63,754 nucleotides of DNA. Source: Prevotella sp. Its GTDB lineage: Bacteria > Bacteroidota > Bacteroidia > Bacteroidales > Bacteroidaceae. The stretch covers positions 1 through 63,754 of the forward strand of contig JAIKZG010000030.1 of the NCBI GenBank assembly GCA_024682415.1, read 5' to 3'. The notes under the pieces were generated by a model. The model worked only from the letters and a program-made list of their open reading frames with translations, was not told where the DNA came from and did no database searches. Shown piece by piece: positions 16,261-24,014 of the stretch. The stretch's first letter is position 1, and each line of letters begins with the position of its first letter. The position numbers and the translations under genes were made by a program.

Positions 16261-16690
16261 AGCACTTTCTAACGGCATTAGAAAACGTCAAAACGCAAAA
16301 TTTGGCATTTTCTAAGGGCATTAGAAATAGGCAAAAATCGAAAAATGGCATTTTCTAAGGGCATTAGAAATGGGCAAAAATCGAAAAATGGCACTTTCTA
16401 AGGGCATTAGAAATGGGCAAAAATCGAAAAACGGCACTTTCTAAGGGCATTAGAAATGGGCAAAAATCAAAAAATGGCACTTTCTAACGGCATTAGAAAT
16501 GGGTAAAAATCGAAAAACGGCATTTTCTAAGAGTGGTAGAAAACATCAAATTGCAAATTTTGGCACTTTCTACCGATGGGAGAAAACATCAAATTGCGAA
16601 TTTTGGCACTTTCTACCAATGGGAGAAAACATCAAATTGCGGATTTTGACCATTTCTACCGATGGGAGAAAAGACTATTTAAAGGCTAAT
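16261..16690. repeat. Ten-copy 43-bp tandem array with 19-bp dyads
   Basis: Units start at 16261, 16304, 16347, 16390, 16433, 16476, 16519, 16562, 16605 and 16648, exactly 43 bp apart. Units 2-6 carry the dyad TTTCTAA-GGGCA-TTAGAAA (the sixth has CGGCA) and the linker TGGGCAAAAATCGAAAAA. Units 8-10 carry TTTCTAC-CGATG-GGAGAAA and the linker ACATCAAATTGCGAATTTTG. Units 1 and 7 are hybrids. Geometry (7-bp arms, 5-bp centre) equals that of the 40-bp arrays. Confidence 0.95.
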
Positions 16691-16794
16691 AATGCTTTCT
16701 GAAACTATAAGATTACGATAAATGACACACACTCAATTACGATAATACCGACATGCCCACATTACTGATTACGTCTATAGATAATAGATGAAAG

Positions 16795-16828
16795 AAGCTC
16801 GGCACGGATTAAGTTCCTTGCCGAGCTT
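16795..16828 (+). terminator. Hairpin bordering the lipoprotein pair, left copy
   Basis: AAGCTCGGCA / TGCCGAGCTT stem with 14-nt loop, followed by TCTTGTT. Stem, loop and tail are identical to those at 17796-17829. Confidence 0.7.
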
Positions 16829-16895
16829 TCTTGTTGATACATATTTTATTAAGCAAATAATGTTATTGTTTCATGCAGAATATTTGATAAATATA

Positions 16896-16927
16896 TTTGC
16901 ATATTTAAATCTAAAATGTTATATTTG
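16896..16927 (+). promoter_or_regulatory. Promoter of the small lipoprotein genes
   Basis: -33 TTTG at 16896-16899, 20-bp spacer, -7 TATATTTG at 16920-16927. Confidence 0.65.
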
Positions 16928-16965
16928 CCTTACAATAATAACTAAAACAAAAAATAATAAGAACT

Positions 16966-17160
16966 ATGAAAATTAAAATCTATTTATTGTCTTTGCTGAC
17001 AGCATTTATTTGTCTCATTTCGTGTGACAATAATGGTGTGTACATGCTTTCTATAAATAAAAAATGGATGGATGGTGCAGAGAAAATATATGAATATATA
17101 CACCCTAACAATATTACATATTACCCATTAACTTATGACAATGAAAAGGACTGGAATTAA
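16966..17160 (+). CDS. Small lipoprotein
   Basis: 64 residues. Signal peptide MKIKIYLLSLLTAFICLIS with lipobox LISC (Cys20), then a short mature part (DNNGVYMLSINKKWMDGAEK, ending YPLTYDNEKDWN). Overlaps the next gene by 26 bp in another frame. It may be a real short lipoprotein or the N-terminal remnant of a longer one whose remainder was replaced by the next gene. No family recognised. Confidence 0.6.
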   Translation: MKIKIYLLSLLTAFICLISCDNNGVYMLSINKKWMDGAEKIYEYIHPNNITYYPLTYDNEKDWN

Positions 17161-17767
17161 TTTTTCTCGCTTATTGGCGGCAATACCACTGTTGCTAATA
17201 TGTATGTGCTCAATGTTATCATCATGTGGTAATGATGATGCAGAGCCTATAGGCATAAATGAAGAGAATTATGCTTTTCTATATGATAAAGCGTTTATGG
17301 ATTCTTTAAAGAATTGCTATCCATATAAACCTATTGAAGGCATAGGTGAAGGTGCAGCTCCTGCATCACCGAATAAAGATTACTTTAATGTGATATATAC
17401 AGGTAAGCCCGATACGCTATATATGATAGATAAAGATCTTTTTGATTTGTTCAATATCCATTTAGTGGATAAGAAAACTCGTGATATTTTTTGCACAGAG
17501 CATGTATTTTACTCTCCAAAACATCCCTATACCTCACAGCCACCAACATTATATTCTAATAACAAAGAATACGGCAAGATATATTATGTGAATAAAAAGC
17601 CCGTAAAGATAATAATATACAACCTTTGTGAGCTTGAGATGAAATACATAAAAGGTCGCGGTATTGTATATGTCATAACGCCTTTGGCAAAAGAGTGTGA
17701 TTATTATGCAGACATATCTATAGCAGGCTATCATACTGATTTACTAACGACAATCAGAATATTCTAA
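17135..17767 (+). CDS. Lipoprotein of unknown function
   Basis: 210 residues. Basic N-terminus, hydrophobic core (LLAAIPLLLICMCSML) and lipobox LSSC (Cys31) followed by GNDDAEP, as in surface lipoproteins of Bacteroidota. The mature domain has no recognised motif; it contains four further Cys. It starts inside the preceding short lipoprotein gene, so it is probably translationally coupled. An in-frame ATG two codons in (MKRTGI) is an alternative start. The pair is enclosed by two identical hairpins 1001 bp apart. Confidence 0.7.
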   Translation: MTMKRTGINFSRLLAAIPLLLICMCSMLSSCGNDDAEPIGINEENYAFLYDKAFMDSLKNCYPYKPIEGIGEGAAPASPNKDYFNVIYTGKPDTLYMIDKDLFDLFNIHLVDKKTRDIFCTEHVFYSPKHPYTSQPPTLYSNNKEYGKIYYVNKKPVKIIIYNLCELEMKYIKGRGIVYVITPLAKECDYYADISIAGYHTDLLTTIRIF

Positions 17768-17795
17768 TTAGTCTGTAATAATGCGAATAAAAAAG

Positions 17796-17829
17796 AAGCT
17801 CGGCACGGATTAAGTTCCTTGCCGAGCTT
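17796..17829 (+). terminator. Terminator after the lipoprotein pair, right copy of the hairpin
   Basis: Same stem, loop and TCTTGTT tail as 16795-16828, about 30 bp after the lipoprotein stop. Confidence 0.8.
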
Positions 17830-17942
17830 TCTTGTTATTTATTGATGCACAATATTATGATATACACAATTCTTAGTGCTTCTAACGGATAATAATTTTC
17901 ATGTCAAACTGTTAAATAGAATATTGTTTTTCTTAATTTACT

Positions 17943-17972
17943 TTTGAAATATCGAATTTTGTTATATATTTG
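17943..17972 (+). promoter_or_regulatory. higBA promoter
   Basis: -33 TTTG at 17943-17946, 18-bp spacer, -7 TATATTTG at 17965-17972. The toxin ATG at 17981 is 8 nt beyond the box, so the message would have almost no leader. A three-codon mini-ORF, ATG AAA TGA, starts at 17976 and overlaps the toxin start. Confidence 0.65.
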
Positions 17973-17980
17973 CCAATGAA

Positions 17981-18274
17981 ATGAGAATATTTACAGAGAA
18001 AACCTTAAAAGAATATATAGGCAATAATCCTAAGTCGAGAGTTGCACTGCAAGAATGGGCTTCTATCGTCAGAAAAGCAGAATGGAAATGCTTTGCTGAT
18101 GTGAAGAAGACATTTAATAGCGTGGATAATGTTGGAAATCAGCATTACGTCTTTAATATTAAAGGCAATGATTACAGATTAGTTGTCGTGATAAAGTTCA
18201 CAATACGATTTGTATATGTGCGTTTTATTGGAACGCATGAGGAATATAATAAAATAGATTGCAGAACTATATAA
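17981..18274 (+). CDS. higB: HigB-family toxin (mRNA interferase)
   Basis: 97 residues, the usual size. HigB-type RelE-fold features: ALQEWASIVRKAEWKCFADV, VFNIKGNDYRLVVVIKF and VYVRFIGTHEEYNKID, the last being the conserved C-terminal strand with the His-x-x-Tyr-x-x-Ile/Asp pattern. Cleaves mRNA on ribosomes when free of antitoxin (family knowledge). Toxin-first order, 16 bp before higA, is typical of this family. Its own promoter and a downstream terminator make a self-contained module. Confidence 0.93.
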   Translation: MRIFTEKTLKEYIGNNPKSRVALQEWASIVRKAEWKCFADVKKTFNSVDNVGNQHYVFNIKGNDYRLVVVIKFTIRFVYVRFIGTHEEYNKIDCRTI

Positions 18275-18290
18275 ACTATTAGAAGAGGAT

Positions 18291-18656
18291 ATGACAAAGA
18301 TTGAAAACGAAAAACAATATAACTGGGCAGTGCAGCGAGTAGAAGAATTGCTTCCGCTCGTTGATGACGCTACGCCTGCCGATGACCCTAATGCGATAGA
18401 GCTTGAACTGCTTTCAAATCTTGTCGCAGACTATAGTGACGCACATTATTCAATCGGTGAGCCGAGTTTGGTAGATGTATTGAAGCTGCGTATGTATGAA
18501 ATGGGATTAAATCAGAAGACATTGGCACAGCTTTTGAATATAAGCCCAAGCAGAATAAGTGATTATATGTCAGGTAAAAGTGAGCCTACATTACGAATTG
18601 CACGCGACATGAGCCAGAAACTGAATATCAGCGCAAATGTAATATTAGGCGTTTAG
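18291..18656 (+). CDS. higA: HigA-family antitoxin with HTH
   Basis: 121 residues. N-terminal toxin-neutralising region (about 1-60, acidic, with LSNLVADYSDAHYSIGEPSL) and C-terminal XRE helix-turn-helix (about 62-118: LKLRMYEMGLNQKTLAQLLN, then ISPSRISDYMSGKSEPTL). Neutralises HigB and represses the promoter (family knowledge). 16 bp after higB. Confidence 0.93.
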   Translation: MTKIENEKQYNWAVQRVEELLPLVDDATPADDPNAIELELLSNLVADYSDAHYSIGEPSLVDVLKLRMYEMGLNQKTLAQLLNISPSRISDYMSGKSEPTLRIARDMSQKLNISANVILGV

Positions 18657-18677
18657 TAAGTAACAACACATTAATAT

Positions 18678-18719
18678 AAAAAAGGCAGTTGTTCGGAATT
18701 ACCAAACAACTGCCTTTTT
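18678..18719 (+). terminator. higBA terminator
   Basis: AAAAAGGCAGTTGTT(C)GG pairs with CCAAACAACTGCCTTTTT; T-tailed on plus and A-rich on the left, so it may also serve the convergent minus-strand pair. Confidence 0.85.
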
Positions 18720-18765
18720 ATTGTTCTAACAATCTATATTGCAGCGTATCTATTTTATATTGTTC

Positions 18766-19344
18766 CTATTTCCTATTCTTAGCCTTACTGATAAGCTGCG
18801 TCATGTTGCCCATCGGACAGAATACGCACCATGTGCGAGGACGGAAAAGCAAGGTGAGGATAATACCGAGAATAAGCGAAGTCATCATTATGCCATATAG
18901 CCCAAAGGCAAACTGCGCTCTGCCCGCCTCTATTTCCATAGGGTAAGCCCAATGCCAAGGCACATCGAATGTCCACAATAGGCGCACACTCTGCTCAAGC
19001 TGCATCATCCCCTTGCCCACAAGCACCGAAACATACACCATGTGGATGAATACACTCATGAAGAAAATGAGGAAGCCATGGCGAAACCATTTCGACGACA
19101 ACCATCTTGGAGTCTTGCGGTAAGGCGAAAGATGGAGCGTCTTGCCAAGAAGCATGAATATCTGCCCACGTCCGCAATAGCTGTTGCACCACAATTTACC
19201 TCCACCCATAAGCGATATAATCAATGGTATGGCGAAGCATATAAGCCCAAGCCACGCGAAAACGATATTGAAAAAGCCAAGAGTGAAATATGTGGCAGAC
19301 ACTATCCACATATAGTCATACCAATGCTTTGCTTTCTGTTTCAT
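18766..19344 (-). CDS. NapH/NosR-like 4Fe-4S membrane protein
   Basis: 192 residues from the ATG at 19344 (MKQKAKHWYDYMW), which overlaps the ferredoxin stop as ATGA; an upstream in-frame ATG would invade the ferredoxin gene. Four predicted membrane helices. Two cysteine clusters: CNSYCGRG at about 51-58 and CVFCPMGN at about 175-182, the pattern of NapH/polyferredoxin-type membrane proteins that ligate Fe-S clusters and move electrons to or from quinols. Substrate redox partner unknown. Translationally coupled to the ferredoxin. Confidence 0.85.
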   Translation of the reverse strand: MKQKAKHWYDYMWIVSATYFTLGFFNIVFAWLGLICFAIPLIISLMGGGKLWCNSYCGRGQIFMLLGKTLHLSPYRKTPRWLSSKWFRHGFLIFFMSVFIHMVYVSVLVGKGMMQLEQSVRLLWTFDVPWHWAYPMEIEAGRAQFAFGLYGIMMTSLILGIILTLLFRPRTWCVFCPMGNMTQLISKAKNRK

Positions 19345-19559
19345 GCCGCGTCCTCCTCTTTTGAGCGTTCCACGCGAGTGATTATAGCGGCAGGACATGC
19401 CTCCACGCACAATCCGCAGCCCACGCATCTTTTCATATCAATAACCGAATAGCAGCCTTTATACACTTTTGCAGCGTCGCGAGGACAAGTGTTCATGCAT
19501 ACGCCGCACGCCACACATCTATCTATATCTACCTTAGCTATATACTTTGATTTTGCCAT
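19341..19559 (-). CDS. 2[4Fe-4S] ferredoxin-type protein
   Basis: 72 residues from ATG 19559 (MAKSKYIAKVDIDR). A further upstream in-frame ATG at 19619 would place a likely -7 element (CATCTTTG) inside the gene, so it is not used. Two complete clusters: CVACGVCMNTCP and CVGCGLCVEACP, each CxxCxxCxxxCP. Forms a coupled pair with the NapH-like membrane protein. Confidence 0.9.
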   Translation of the reverse strand: MAKSKYIAKVDIDRCVACGVCMNTCPRDAAKVYKGCYSVIDMKRCVGCGLCVEACPAAIITRVERSKEEDAA

Positions 19560-19797
19560 ATCTTTATGATTTGCAGGCAAAGATGCAACCAAAATCTCTC
19601 TCTTCCAATTATTTTTCATAAAAGCATGAACTTTTAACTTCTTTTCTATCTTTGCTATAACTTAAAAAGGACTATACATTATTTATATATAAGAGAAGAT
19701 AGATTTGCGAGTGTCGCAAAATATTCGTTCCTTTGCACCTGCATACATAATTTACCAACATTCCCTAAAAACACATTTATAAAACATAATAAAAACC

Positions 19798-21288
19798 ATG
19801 CAAAAGATAATAGAGATAAAGGGCGGAGTGGCACGCAAACCTGAATGGCGACTGAAATCGCCTATTGATTTCACGCTTCTCGATGGTGAGCATATCGCCA
19901 TTGTAGGCTACAACGCAAGCGGAAAGTCGATGCTCGTGGATATGATTATAGGCAGACATCCCCTGCTCGGGCAATGCTCAAAATATGATTTCGCTCCGTC
20001 GGTAAAGGAACTTATCTCTGACAACATAAAATACATAACATTCCGCGACAGCTATGGCGACAAAGACGGCAACTACTTCTTGCAGCAGAGGTGGAACTCA
20101 CAGGAAATAGACGAAGACACGCCAACCGTGGGCAGCGAACTCGACAAGGCTTATGCTCTCTCGAGCGAAGACACTAAGCAACACCGCCTGCTAAAGCAGC
20201 AGCTCTACGATATGTTTGACATTCGCCATCTGCTCGACAAATATATCATACTGCTATCGAGCGGAGAGCTGCGCAAATTTCAGCTCATAAAGACATTGCT
20301 CGCGTCGCCAAGGGTGCTCATAATGGACAACCCTTTCATCGGACTCGACGCTAAGACGCGCCAGCAGCTAAAGGAAGTATTGCAGTCGCTCACCCGATGG
20401 CATGCCTTGCAGATAATATTGGTGCTTAGCAAGAGCGACGACATTCCGCCGTTTATCACTCATGTGGTGGAGACAAGGGATATGAACATCATGCCGAAAG
20501 TTACGCGTGAGGAGTTCATCGATAGTCGCAAGCCGCTGCCCACATCTGTATTGAGCGATGAGAAGCGCGAAAGGCTGCGCACGGCAATGCGAAGCCTCAA
20601 CAACGGAAGGCTTACGAAGACGGGCACAGAGATAGTAAACTGCCATAAGGTGTGCGTAAAATATGGTGAGCGCACGATACTTAAAGACCTCGACTGGACG
20701 GTAAAGACCGGCGAGAGATGGGCATTGAGCGGACAGAACGGCTCGGGCAAGAGCACATTGCTAAGCCTTATATGCGCTGACAACCCTCAAAGCTATGCCT
20801 GCAACATATCATTATTTGGAAGAAAGCGTGGCACAGGCGAGACGATATGGGAGATAAAGAAAGGCATTGGCTATGTAAGCCCCGAAATGCACAGGGCATA
20901 TCAGAAGAATCTGCCTGCGATAGATATCGTGACAAGTGGACTTCACGACAGCGTAGGACTATACGTGAAGCCAAAACCTGAAGACATAGACCGATGCACG
21001 GAATGGCTCGACATGGTGGGGCTGAAAGACAAGGCGCAGACTAACTTCCTACAGCTATCATCGGGCGAGCAAAGGCTTGTGCTCATAGCGCGCGCATTCG
21101 TGAAATACCCTGATTTGCTCATTCTCGATGAGCCATTGCATGGTCTTGACAACCGCAACCGCCGACTGGTGAAAGACATCATCGAAACGTATTGCGAAGA
21201 TCACACTAAGACTCTTATCATGGTAACTCACTATAAAGAAGAACTGCCTTGCTGCATAACAGATAGCTTGGAATTAGTAAGAAACTAA
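19798..21288 (+). CDS. Double-ABC ATPase, ModF/PhrA-like
   Basis: 496 residues, two fused ATP-binding cassettes and no membrane segment. N half: Walker A GYNASGKS (about 39-46), signature LSSGELRKFQL, Walker B RVLIMDNPF with Asn where the catalytic Glu is expected. C half: Walker A GQNGSGKST, signature LSSGEQRLVLIARAF, Walker B LLILDEPLHGLD with Glu present. This matches ModF (molybdenum transport/photorepair protein PhrA) family; the true substrate or partner is unknown. Stands alone, with a TTCCTTTG -7-like box about 65 bp upstream. Confidence 0.85.
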   Translation: MQKIIEIKGGVARKPEWRLKSPIDFTLLDGEHIAIVGYNASGKSMLVDMIIGRHPLLGQCSKYDFAPSVKELISDNIKYITFRDSYGDKDGNYFLQQRWNSQEIDEDTPTVGSELDKAYALSSEDTKQHRLLKQQLYDMFDIRHLLDKYIILLSSGELRKFQLIKTLLASPRVLIMDNPFIGLDAKTRQQLKEVLQSLTRWHALQIILVLSKSDDIPPFITHVVETRDMNIMPKVTREEFIDSRKPLPTSVLSDEKRERLRTAMRSLNNGRLTKTGTEIVNCHKVCVKYGERTILKDLDWTVKTGERWALSGQNGSGKSTLLSLICADNPQSYACNISLFGRKRGTGETIWEIKKGIGYVSPEMHRAYQKNLPAIDIVTSGLHDSVGLYVKPKPEDIDRCTEWLDMVGLKDKAQTNFLQLSSGEQRLVLIARAFVKYPDLLILDEPLHGLDNRNRRLVKDIIETYCEDHTKTLIMVTHYKEELPCCITDSLELVRN

Positions 21289-21310
21289 GAATAAGATAAA
21301 GCGCAAAAGA

Positions 21311-21344
21311 AAATGGCTGCCAGATTGATGTCTGGCAGCCATTT
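21311..21344. terminator. Bidirectional terminator between ABC ATPase and PBP1A genes
   Basis: AAATGGCTGCCAGA / TCTGGCAGCCATTT stem with 6-nt loop between convergent genes. Confidence 0.9.
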
Positions 21345-21403
21345 ATTATGTTATTCCTGTTTTAAAGCAAGTAAAGCATTCTCTAAACAGGGAATGAATA
21401 TCA

Positions 21404-23908
21404 TTACAAATCATCGAAAGACACTACTTCCTCGGTCTTCTTTTTCTTCTTCGACATTGAAGAACCTTCCTTGTTTTCAGCGTTGTTGGCAGAGCTTTCG
21501 GCATTACCGCTCTTCTCTACCGTTACCGGATTGCCCTCCTCGTCGAGCTCTACAAACTCATCATGCACTGCCGTGCTGTCGCGATGGGTAGTATCACGCT
21601 TAGCGGTAGGATAATAGCTTGCGCAGTTATACATATCAGAAGAAATGTCATCATCTGTGTACTTCTGGAAGCGACCATGATACTTCTTGAAAGCAGGATC
21701 TTTCATTACGCTCTGCAAGAAATATCCGCATATAGGAAGCGCTGTGCGCGAGCCTTGTCCTAACGCGCCTGTGCGGAAGTGGATGCAACGATACTCACCG
21801 CCTACCCATGCTCCTACTACGAGATTAGGGCTTACGCCTACAAACCATGCGTCGGAATGATTGTTTGAAGTTCCGGTCTTTCCGCCAAAGTCTGTATCAC
21901 GAGCAGAATCAGTGTATCCCCAAAGACTTTGAGAAGTGCCACCCGGCTCTTTCATACCGCCCATGAGAAGCTGCTGCATGAAGAATGCGCTCTTATAAGG
22001 GATAACCTGTTCCTCGGTGTCAGGACCTACATATACTTCCTTGCCGTCCTTATCTACGATGCGCGATACAAGCACAGGGTCGTGGTGCTTACCGTTATCA
22101 GGAATTACGCAATAAGCATTTACAAGCTCAAGAAGATTTACATCGCTTGAACCCAAGGCAAGAGAAGGAGTAGCGTCGAGAGTATCCACGATACCCATCT
22201 TATGCGCTGTCTCAGCCACCTGCTCAATACCTACTTCCTGTCCAAGACGCACGGCAACGGAATTCACACTGCGCGCGAAGGCTGTCTTTAGCGACATTGA
22301 GTCGCCAGAGAAGCTGCCGTTGGCATTGCTCGGAGTCCATGTCACCATCTTCTTCTGGAACTTGTCGTAAACCTCCATAGAGATATATTCATCACGACGC
22401 TTGTCGCAAGGGGTGAAGCCCTGATTCATTGCCGTGGTGTAGACAAAAAGTTTGAATGTAGAACCAGGCTGGCGCATAGCCGTCACCTTGTCGTATTTCC
22501 ATGTGCCATAGTCGATGTCGCCTACCCATGCCTTCACAGCACCCGTCTGCGGCTCCATAGCCACCATAGCGCAGTGCATGAAGTGGAGCATATAGCGCAG
22601 AGAGTCTACGGTAGACATCTCCTGCTCAATAGTGCCCTTCTCGTAATCAAACAGCTTCACCGTGTGAGGCTTATTCAGATAATAATTTATAGAGTCGGGA
22701 TCAGAAGGATATTTAGCGAGCAATGCCTTATATTCAGGCAATCGCTGCACCTTGTCGCTTATAAAGTTAGGTATCACCTTGCCATTCTCGTCTACCCATG
22801 GCTCGTTGTTGCCCCAATGGTTTTTGAAGTTGCGCTGCACCTGCTTCATCTGCTTTATGGCAGCCTTCTCTGCATAATCCTGCATGCGCGAGTCGATGGT
22901 GGTGTAAATCTTCAGTCCGCTTGTGTAGAGGTCGTAGCCATTCTCGTCGCACCAATCCTTAAGATAGTCGGCAACAGCCTGACGGAAATAAAGAGCCTTG
23001 CCCTCATAATTGTCTTCCTCATGAAACTCACATACGATATCCTTCACTTTCAGCGTGTCGTAAGCCTCACGTGAAAGGTCGTCGTGCTGAATCATGTTGT
23101 TCAACACTACGTTACGACGGCGCTTGCTGTTCTCAGGATTAGAAATAGGATTATAAAGAGTAGTGGCCTTGAGCATGCCCACGAGCACTGCGCACTGGTC
23201 TACCGTCAAATCCTTAGGGGTGGTGTTGAAATAATTCTTGGCTGCTGTCTTGATACCGAATGAATTATGTCCGAAATCCACCGTGTTGGCATACATAGTG
23301 ATGATTTCCTTCTTGTCGTAACACAGCTCAAGCTTAGTGGCGATGATCCACTCCTTGCTCTTTACGATAAGAATCTTCAGTCCTGGGATCTTGCCAAGCA
23401 GTCCTGTGCTATACTGCGAACGCACACGGAACATATTCTTGGCGAGCTGCTGAGTGATAGTACTTGCTCCACGAGCCTCACGATGAAGCAGAGCGTCCTT
23501 CATCGCGCCCATAATGCCCTGCGGATCTATGCCCCAATGATCGTAGAAGCGTTCATCCTCAGTATCTACAAGAGCCTTAAAGAATTGCTCATTAACTTCT
23601 TCATATTTCACAGGCGTGCGATTCTCATTGAAATACTTACCAATGAGCACACCGTCGGCTGAATAAATCTCTGATGCCTGCGCCGTGTTAGGGTCGAGAA
23701 TCTGACTGAAGCCCGGCGACTTACCGAAAAGCCAAAACAGATTGATGTCTACCGCTCCCAGATAAAGGAAGAAAGAGACTATAAGCGTGCAGATAACAGC
23801 CACTGTCCTTACATACCATGGTCTGCCTACATACAATCTCTTATACCAATGCCAAAATCTAGTCCACATATCATGGCATTTGGCGAGGAATGTTTTTAGT
23901 TTTTTCAT
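21404..23908 (-). CDS. mrcA: Penicillin-binding protein 1A (bifunctional transglycosylase/transpeptidase)
   Basis: 834 residues. One membrane anchor at about 36-58. GT51 glycosyltransferase from about 90: EDERFYDHWGIDPQGI with the catalytic Glu at about 117, GASTITQQLAKN. Transpeptidase: SxxK motif in RQPGSTFKLF (Ser about 481), SVN, and KTGTSNNHSDAWFVG at about 674. The C-terminal tail is Glu/Ser/Lys-rich and probably unstructured. Polymerises and cross-links peptidoglycan. Divergent from nth, with both -7 boxes in the 106-bp gap. Confidence 0.96.
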   Translation of the reverse strand: MKKLKTFLAKCHDMWTRFWHWYKRLYVGRPWYVRTVAVICTLIVSFFLYLGAVDINLFWLFGKSPGFSQILDPNTAQASEIYSADGVLIGKYFNENRTPVKYEEVNEQFFKALVDTEDERFYDHWGIDPQGIMGAMKDALLHREARGASTITQQLAKNMFRVRSQYSTGLLGKIPGLKILIVKSKEWIIATKLELCYDKKEIITMYANTVDFGHNSFGIKTAAKNYFNTTPKDLTVDQCAVLVGMLKATTLYNPISNPENSKRRRNVVLNNMIQHDDLSREAYDTLKVKDIVCEFHEEDNYEGKALYFRQAVADYLKDWCDENGYDLYTSGLKIYTTIDSRMQDYAEKAAIKQMKQVQRNFKNHWGNNEPWVDENGKVIPNFISDKVQRLPEYKALLAKYPSDPDSINYYLNKPHTVKLFDYEKGTIEQEMSTVDSLRYMLHFMHCAMVAMEPQTGAVKAWVGDIDYGTWKYDKVTAMRQPGSTFKLFVYTTAMNQGFTPCDKRRDEYISMEVYDKFQKKMVTWTPSNANGSFSGDSMSLKTAFARSVNSVAVRLGQEVGIEQVAETAHKMGIVDTLDATPSLALGSSDVNLLELVNAYCVIPDNGKHHDPVLVSRIVDKDGKEVYVGPDTEEQVIPYKSAFFMQQLLMGGMKEPGGTSQSLWGYTDSARDTDFGGKTGTSNNHSDAWFVGVSPNLVVGAWVGGEYRCIHFRTGALGQGSRTALPICGYFLQSVMKDPAFKKYHGRFQKYTDDDISSDMYNCASYYPTAKRDTTHRDSTAVHDEFVELDEEGNPVTVEKSGNAESSANNAENKEGSSMSKKKKKTEEVVSFDDL

Positions 23909-23959
23909 TGCCTATATTTTAATGAAAACTTTAATTACCATATTATTTATATACCGCTG

Positions 23960-23967
23960 CAAAAGTA
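23960..23967 (-). promoter_or_regulatory. PBP1A gene -7 box
   Basis: TACTTTTG on the minus strand, 51 bp before the ATG. Confidence 0.6.
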
Positions 23968-23976
23968 ATAATAAAA

Positions 23977-24008
23977 TTTGGTATGTAATCTTTTTTTAGG
24001 TACTTTTG
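23977..24008 (+). promoter_or_regulatory. Promoter of the nth-tamL frame
   Basis: -33 TTTG at 23977-23980, 20-bp spacer, -7 TACTTTTG at 24001-24008. The ATG is at 24015, so the transcript should start at or just before it. Confidence 0.7.
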
Positions 24009-24014
24009 CAATAT

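Larger units (their letters stand above)
16228..16965. other. Intergenic region with 43-bp array, hairpin and lipoprotein promoter
   Basis: Holds the tandem array (16261-16690), an unassigned 100-bp stretch, a hairpin (16795-16828) and a promoter (16896-16927). Nothing else recognised. Confidence 0.75.

Noticed and set aside
16261..16690. CRISPR array
   Set aside because: Units are contiguous 43-bp repeats; the stretch between dyads is itself repeated rather than unique spacers, and no cas genes are in the window. The same reason rejects CRISPR for 1-515, 36300-37062 and 58650-59003.
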